Below are positions 50,212 to 59,200 of a DNA stretch of 64,000 nt, in pieces. Origin of the DNA: Allohoeflea poritis (GTDB lineage Bacteria > Pseudomonadota > Alphaproteobacteria > Rhizobiales > Rhizobiaceae); NCBI RefSeq assembly GCF_027889715.1, contig NZ_JAPJZH010000006.1, positions 62,001-126,000 of the forward strand, given 5' to 3'. The number at the start of each line of letters is the position of its first letter. The stretch's first letter is position 1. Under the pieces are notes generated by a model that had not been told where the DNA came from, did not search any database, and saw only the letters and a list, made by a program, of their open reading frames with translations. Position numbers and translations under genes: made by a program.

Positions 50212-53200
50212 ATGCCGATCATCGTCGACAAGAATCACGACTTCCGTGATCCGCTGCGTCTTTTCAGGCGCACCGAAGCAGAAAAATCAAAGCGCGAAAC
50301 GAAGCGGGACACCGTCCCGGAACGTCAGCCAGACGTACCCGACAAAAAGGTTCGCGGAAATCCGGATGCCCAGGGATTGGCCCGCCTTGTCCCCGCCGGC
50401 GAGAAACAACCGGCCTCGGCGAAGCCTGGCAGCCTGACCTTCGCGCATAAGGGGCAAGACGCCCTCACCCCCGAATTCACGGAAATCCTCGCCAGTACAT
50501 CTTCCGCGATCGGCAGACCGCTCCACATACAATCGGGATACCGACCCAAGACGCACAAGGTCGAGAGGCGCAAGAAGTCCGGCGGCGGTGAGCACACACG
50601 GGGGCACGCCGCCGACATATCGATGGCGGGCATGTCGAACGGCGAGCGACAGCGCCTGATTTCCGAGTTGAGGAGCCGGGGCGCGAAGCGGTTCATCACC
50701 TATTCACGTTCGCCGGACCTCCTCCATGTCGACATGAAGGATCAACGCGGCGACGGAAGCGCATGGTTCATGTACGACCGCACCGCGCGCAAAATGAAAA
50801 ACGCGCCGGAGTGGTACCGACAGGCGGCCGAGGACGCCACGGGCGTGAAAGCGACAACTTCCTCCAGCCCTGCACGCGTCCAGAAATCTGCAACGACGGT
50901 CGAGCCCGGCTTCGAGGGCAAGGATCCGATGGGGCTGTATCGCGGGCAAGACAATCCTATTACCGCCGCGGCGCGGCTCGACCTGCCCGATGAAGGCCCT
51001 ATGCCCGATCCGCGTCCTCGACTGCGACCCTTGGGGCCCGGGGAGGGTGTCACGAATGAGGACGGAACGGTCTCAACAGAGCGAACCGTCACCATACAGG
51101 ATCGGAACGGGAAATGGTTGAACGTCCCGACCCTGTGGAAGGACGGTGACGCGATCATCGATCTGGCCGGCGACGAAGGCCGCCTGAACAACGTTGTCGC
51201 CGAACATGAATCGTCCGGCGATCCCCTCCAGCGGTTCGCAACCGTCGAAGAGGCCGAACAAGCAGCCAGATCCCGGTCGGAAATGTTGGGCCGCCAGATA
51301 AGCGCCGAACAGCAGCACGCGGAGCTCGAGGCGGACGAACCAGGCCGCTACAAGGTCATGTCGCCCGACGAGTACTCGGCCTGGAAGCAGGACTTCGACG
51401 AAAAGCACCAGTCAACCGGCTACCTCGGCGATTTCAAGCGCTCGGTCATTTCCGGTATGGGCAGTGCGGACGAAGGTGCGGAATGGCTGCTCGAGCGAAT
51501 CCCGTGGATCGGTCCGATCATCAACGATGCGATCGATGGCACACACAAACTGCTGTCCGGCAAGGAGTATCAGCAGAGCCGACAGGAGATGATGGACCGG
51601 GCGTGGGCAACCATGACGCCGGAGCAGCAGGAGGCGACCCTCAAGGAGTTCGTCAAGGAAGTCCCGAATCCGGACGGCTCGATCTCATACAGGGCCGGAA
51701 AGGCATGGTCAGATCCGCGCAGCTACATGCATCTCGTCGGCCAGAGCCTGCCGATCACGGTAATGTCAATGGCGCCGGGTGGCATTTTGGCGCGCGGCGC
51801 ATATTCACGCGCCATCGCCCAGGGTTTGACAAAGCAGGTTGCTGCGAACAAGGCCGCCACGACCGCAATGCTCGCCGGTGGACTGACCGAGGGGCTGTTC
51901 GCCGGCGGCGAGACAGCGATAGCGATCCGCCGTGAATTCGAGGCTATGCCGGACTCCGTGTTCGAAACGAGCGACGCCGCGCGCGTTCTCATGGAAGGCG
52001 GAATGTCACTTCAGGAGGCCCGCGAGAAACTTTCGAGCGATGCGGAGACTCAAGGGTTTCTCATTGCCGGTTTCGCGACGTCCGTATTCGGCGGCCAGGG
52101 TGACCGCATCCTGACCAAGATCATCACGGCGCGACTCGACAAGAACGTTGTCCAGCGCATCTCATCCGGCGCGATCAAAAGCGCTGTCGCCGAAGGCCTT
52201 ATCGAGGAAGCGCCACAGAGCGCCGCCGAGCAGATCGCCACGAATATCGGCGTGCAGAGCGTCGATCCGTCACGGCGCACGATGCAGGGCGTGCCCAACG
52301 CCGTCGCCGCCGGCACGGTCGCGGGCGGCATTACCGGCGGCGCGCTGGGCGGTACCGCCGGCGCGATCTCGCCTGGCAGCGAAGAGCAGGCCGATACGGG
52401 CGCGGCAGCGCCACCCGTGCCAGAAGCCGAGCAGCAGACGCCACAACCGGCGCAAGGAGCCCTTGGCCGTGCTAGGGACCACGGTGCCGCCCGGGAGACG
52501 GAGCGGGCCGGGACCGCGGCAACCCAGTTGCAGCAGAGCGAACTGGAACTTTCCCGGCAGTTTCCCCAGAACGCTACCGTGACGATCGATCCGGGCGATG
52601 GCGTTACCGAGCCGTTCATGGCGACCGTGCAGGGCTATGACGGCGGCGAAGTGCTTGTGCTGGATTCGACGACAGGCGAGTACCTTCAGATTCCACCCGA
52701 GGCCCTGACTGTCACCGCGCCGCCGCCGACCAGTGGCCCGGTTGAACCCGGGACGCCGGCACCGCCGCTGCCGGAGCCGCCCATCGAGGTCGACGCGCCG
52801 CCGCCGGTCGCCGATCCGGCCGAAGCAGAGCCGGCGCAAGACGGTGATGCCGATGCTGTAACCGCGCCGCAACCCGAACAGGACGGTGCCGTAACTGCCA
52901 CGCCCGATGAGCAAGAGCCCGGGCCCACCGATGGGCTCACGCGTGCGGTCGGTGACCGTACCGCGCTGTTTGCAGATCCGGACCACACCGCGCTGTATGA
53001 TCTCGGCGACAAGATCCAGCGCGGCCGCATCAATTCCGGCCAGTCCGGATCACGTCTTTCCCGTTTGCTCGAAAACGAGCGCCAGAACGTCGCGCAACGG
53101 TTCGGGCTGCCCATCGAAAGCGTGGACGAGATCGCCGACGACTACCGGTACCGGGTCCAGCGTGATGCGCGGACCGCCAAAGCGGCGGAATATACGGCGC

Positions 53201-56200
53201 CGCTGGTCAATGCGAAGCTCATCGCCCGCCGCCAGGTGGAGAAGATGGAGCAAGCCGCCGCCGAGATCGATGCGGCGGCGAAAGACGCTGCGACCTCGCC
53301 CGACAACGCCCTGCCCGAACCGACACAGGCCCAGAAGGAAGCAGGCAACTACAAGATGGGCCATGCCCAGATTGGCGGCCTCGATATCTCGATCGAGAAC
53401 CCGGCCGGATCCACACGCAGCGGTACCGGCAAGGACGGTAACGAATGGTCGGTCGAGATGAAGAGCCATTATGGCTACATCAAAGGGACCGTCGGGCGCG
53501 ACAAGGATCATATCGATGTCTTCATGCGCCCCGGGTTGGAAGCACTACCCGACACCGCGCCGGTCTTTGTGGTGGACCAGGTCGACGACAAAGGCGACTT
53601 CGATGAACACAAGGTGATGATGGGTTATGCCGACAAGGCTGCGGCGCGCCGGGCGTATCTCGAGAACTATGACGACGATTGGGACGGTCTGGGCGCGATC
53701 ACCCGGGTTTCACACGGTGACTTCAAGGCGTGGCTTGCTTCCGGCAATACGAAAAAGCCATATGGCGCAACATCGGCGCCGTCAAAATCCGTCGAAAACC
53801 GTCAAAATCCGGCAAAATCCGCCAACACGAAGCCAACATCGAAACCAGACGAAGGCGAAGCACTGACACAGGACACGGTGACGAAGACCGTCCGCTCGAA
53901 GCAATGGAAGAAGGTTTTCGGCTCCACGACGAACATCAATGCTGATACGAAGCACTATGCCCACCACGAAAGCCCGGTCGCCTACGAACAGGTTCAGGGC
54001 TGGCTCGACGCCAAGGATGGCAAAGACCCTGCCCCGCTGAAGGACGGTAACGCCGGCGCTCGCGTCGCCTATCTCGAGGGATATATCGGTGGCCGGTTTG
54101 GCGTTGCGGTGGAGATACGGGGCAAGGACGCGGCACTGACGCGAGAAGCCATCATCAGCGGTGACAGCCGTTATGACCCCGAGAACATCAAGGCCGATGA
54201 AGAACTGCGCAAGCAGGTGGATCTTGACCGCGTGATCCCCCGCCCGCTCGAGCCGGAAACCTTCAAGGGCGATGCATATTCAGATCTCGGCATCAACAAT
54301 GTCGTGCTGCAAGGCGATATTGGCGCGAATGCCCGTGACGTTGTCCTGGAGCGCGGCAGGGCAGACGGCATGGAGCATCTGATCGCGGTCGACGAACACG
54401 GCGACGTCATCGCCAATCTTCGCGGCACCAAAAGCACCACGGGTATGACCAAGCTGCTGATGAGTGCGTTCCAGGACCCCGATGAAAGTGTCGTTGTCCA
54501 CCACAATCACCCACGCAGCACGTCCTTGTCGCACAGCGACCTGATCTACACCTTCCTGCCGGGGCTGCACGCGGTCTATGCACACGGCCATGACGGCGTT
54601 TCCTACCGCGCGACAATGACCGAGGACGCACGGCGTGCCGTTGCCGCCAAGCTTCCCATCAATTCCAGTGTCGAGAATATCCATGAGGTCGTGGTGAGCA
54701 CGGTCCCGCGCCTCCGCGACACGCCCCTCGACGATATGATCCGCTTCAACATTGCGGACGCGGAGTTCATCGAAAAGGTCGCGTTGGATTTCAGACACAT
54801 AGCCAACCAGGCATTGCACGACGCGGGCTGGATCATATATTCAACTGAGCGCGCGCCCAGTGCATTGCTCGACGATGCAAACATGAAGGCTGCCTATGAT
54901 GCCACAGTCGAAAAGTACAAACAGCAGCTCGAAGAGAGCCGAGCAAAATCCACTGCCTTTCGGGTTGGTGGACGAGCCATCACCCTACGACACAAAGCAG
55001 ACCTGGAAGACCTACATCCGGGAACTGGAAGCCCGCCCGCCGTCGGACCAGCGCAAACAACTGCTCAAACGGGCTCGCGAAGGCCTGCGCAACGCACCTC
55101 CCGATCCGGCCCGAAAGAAGACGGCGAACGACAAGGCAAACTGACCCTCGAAGAGGACAGGCCTGAAAACCTTCTGCGGCCAGTCTACTATTCCGCGCTG
55201 CTGCGCGCCGTCGAGGGTCTTACCCAGCCCAGGGCTCCGGCCGATCAATGGAAGGCGATGATCGCCAACCGCCCCGGTGTCAAGCCGGAGGAAATCGACT
55301 GGATGGGCCTCAACGAATGGCTCGACAGCCATGACGGGCCCATCACTCGAGACGCTATCGTCGATTTCATCCGGGCAAACCAGTTGCAGATCGGAGAGGT
55401 CCTGCGTGGTAACGGTGCCACTGCAGAAGTCACCATGTCCGACTGGTATGACGATGACCCTGTGGAATTCATCGAATCACGCGCCGAGGATGAGTTCATT
55501 ACCCTGGCAACCGCCAAGGTCGCCGAAGAGCAAGATATTGACCTTGATGATGTGCCATATGAGAAGGCACTCGAACGAGCCATCGAAATGTCCCGTGAGG
55601 ACTATTTCAGCGATCCGGATCGGACCCGGTTGCGGGACGTTACCGTGACGATCGATGACCACGACAAAGAAACATCCATGAGTCTCGATTTTCAACTGAC
55701 AATGCGAGGTGGCTACGAGTTGGAAATCTGGTCGTCAGACATAGAGGACGGATCATCGCTCCACGATGGCCGGGTGATGGATGACGCGCGCATCCAGAAC
55801 CTCGTGACCGAGGCGACCGCCGAATTCTACAACATTGACGTCGACGGGTTGACTGGCGCTCAATACGGTAACTGGACCATCGAAGGCGGCGACAAATACC
55901 GGGAGTTGCTGCTCACCCTTCCACCCGAATCGCAGCCGCGGCGGCCCTTCAGTATCCGTCCGCCCAAGGACCCGAACGGTCTCGTTTCGGAACAGGATTG
56001 GACTATTCATGATCCGGATGGTGTGTTGATCGAAAAAAGAGGCACCGAAGAAGCGGCAAAAGCCCGGGCCGAACAACTTGCAGATTACAACGCAAAACAC
56101 GCCGCAAACTACTATAGCGACCATTTCAATGTACCCAACATTGTCGCGCACGTCCGGCTGACAGATCGTGCCGATGTTGATGGAAAGGCCACACTCTTTG

Positions 56201-59200
56201 TCGAGGAAATTCAATCCGATTGGCATCAAGAGGGCCGAAAAAAGGGGTACGGAACAAAAACTGTCTACGATCGCCTGGATGATGCGGGATTCATCACTGG
56301 CACACACGACAGCGAACTTGCCGCCGAAACCGCCCGCGACCTCAGTGGTACCCCGGACCAGAGAATTGTGGAGCGCACCGTCAAAACTGGCATTCCAAAC
56401 GCCCCGTTCAAAAAAACCTGGGATGAACTGTCCTTCAAGCGTGTGCTGCGCGAAGCAGTGGAAAAGGGTTATGACCGCATCGCCTGGACCACAGGCACCC
56501 AACAGAACGAGCGCTACGACCTTTCGAGCTTTGTTCGCGAAATCCGGGTGAAGGCCGTGAAGGAACAAAGCCGCGGTCTCGAACTGATCACGACCGACGG
56601 CCGATACATCATCCTCTCGGTCGACAACGAAGGTGTATTGCACAAGGGCCGTTATGGCGACGAGGGTCTGGCGGGGCGGTCACTGGACGAAGCGTTCGGC
56701 AAAGACCTGGCCAAAAAAATCATGTCCGCAACCGAAGACACGGTGCTTGCCGGCAACGACCTCGAGATCGGCGGCGATGGCATGCGCGGGTTCTATGACC
56801 GCAAGCTGCCGAACATCGTCAACAAGCTGGTGAAGAAATGGGGCGCCAGGACCGGCAAGACGGAGATCACCGTCGGCGGACATCGGGAAACCGTACACTC
56901 GGTCGACGTCACCGAGCCGATGCGCGAAGCCGTCCTCGCTGGTCTTCCTATGTTCAGTGCCAAGGGCGGGTTCACGGTTGAGACGGATACGCCGCAGGGC
57001 AAAGCGCTGTCAGAGGAAGACCGCGCCAAGATCCTGGGCATTATTCAGGACGTGGCCGGCCTCGACGATGTGCGGTTTCAAGACGAGATCACGTTGCCTG
57101 ACGGCGCGCGTGGCTGGGGGAAGAACGCACCATCGACCGCTGCGGGTGTGTACGACCCTGTCGCCGATGCTGTGACAATCGCGCTTGATAGCGGCACCGA
57201 CAGAACCGCTTATCACGAGGCATTCCATCGCCTGCAGCGGTTGTTCCTGACCGAAGACGAGAAGGCCGTGTTGAGGGGTGACGCACCCCGCCTTCGTCGC
57301 ATGGTCCGCAACGATGAATTCAGGCGCAGCCAGGTCGATGGCATGTCGCAAACCGAGATCGAGGCCGAGGCGTTCGCGCTCTACGCGACCGGTGCTGGTC
57401 GAAACCGGCCCCAGCAGGCACTACGGGCGGCGTGGGATCGCATCAGGCAAGCCTTGCACCGTGTCGTGAATTATCTCGCGGGCAAGGGATTCCAGACATC
57501 CGAAAGCATCTTCGCGCGGGCCTTGAGGGGCGATATCGCGGCTCGCGGCGCTGGCATCTCGACCCGATCGGGCGAGGTTCAGGCCGCCGCAGCGCCGTCG
57601 GGCGCCCGCAAGGGCGGACTGCCAAACACCGCAAAGGAGTTGACAAGGTGGCGAAACATCTCGCCCATGAAAGCGCATGCCGATTACACCGACGCAAAGG
57701 CGGGCGATCCGGACGCGGCCATGCGTCTCGTTCTCGACAGTGTCGGCAAGGACCGGCTGGTGCAGGCCAAGGACACGTTTGGCAGCGACGTGATTTACGT
57801 CCCCGTCGCGGCCCTCGAGGCTTCCGGCGCCAATGCGCTTCCCACGGCGATGGCTCTGCACTACGCCAAGGCGACCGGTGCGGCCTATACCGCGGACATC
57901 GTGCAGAGCAACAAGGCGTTCCACACCGGCGCCAATGCCATGGAGCGCCTGATTTCACGGGCCCGGTTCGACGGTCCGGTGCAGGCCGGCGCAAAATACG
58001 TGCTTGTCGACGACGTGACGGTCATGGGCTCCACCCTTGCGGACCTGGCGGATCACATTATATCTGGTGGTGGTGAAGTCGCCGGGGTTGTCACCCTGGT
58101 CGACGCCAGCCGTCCCGGCTCGCTGGTGCCGAAGAAGCAGCTCTTGAACCAGGTGAAGAGGAGGTTCGGCGATGAAATCGGACGCATCTTTGAAATCGAA
58201 GCCGAAGCGCTCACCGAGCCTGAAGCACGATACGTCCTCAACTTCCGAGACGTTGACGCCCTCCGAGCTCGAGCGGCTAAAGCGCAAGACCAAAGAAGAC
58301 TTCGACTATCTGGAAAAGAAATACGACCGGAAGATCCCGAAGGTCTAGACCCGCAGTATTCGGCAAATCCTGATCCGGACGAGCCGATTCCTACGCCGGT
58401 ATCGGAGAACCGCGTCGTTGAGACCATCGCGGGTGCGCTGACCGACCTGAAGCCGCACGCCCTGGCCACGGTACCGCTGAATTATTTCACGGATCTGGCA
58501 CGGCCCAACATGGTGGCCGTCGGTCAGTATCTCGACGTGAAGCGCATGATGGACGCCTATCGCGGCCGAAAGCATGCGCAGTGGGACGAGATTGCCCAGC
58601 GATGGCTGAAATACGTCCGGCTGGGTTTCGGGCGCAACGGGAAGGCAAAGGCCAAAGTGCTCGCCGACCTGATGCACGATTCGACGCTTGCCGGCGTGGA
58701 TCCGGCGTCAATCGCGAAGGACATGAAGGCCAGCCCCAAATACGCGGATCTGCGCAAACGGTTCACCGCCCTGCCCAAGGCGGCGCAGAAGGTCTTCATT
58801 GACGTCCGCAACGCCTATGAGGCGCAGGCCAAGGAAGTGGATGACATTCTGCTCCAGAACGTGCGTAAGGCCTACCACATCGCCGAGAAGCGCGCCGAGG
58901 AGGCGTACAACCGCGAGATGGAGAAGATCGCGGCGGCCGATATGAGCAAGCGGGACCGGCTCCAGGCCGAGAAGCAGGCCAGCGACACCTTCAAGGCACA
59001 ACGCACCCGCGCCGGCTTTTCGATGAAGGCCCGGCTCACCCGGCTGCGCATGGCATTTGAATCGTCGCGGGTCCCGGCGCCGTACTTTCCACTAAAACGC
59101 TTCGGCCAGTACTTCGTGGTGGTCCGCGGCGCCGATGGAGCGGTGAAGTCGTTCTCGCGCCGCGAACGTGCCGCGTCCCGCGATCGCCTGGCGCGGCAGA

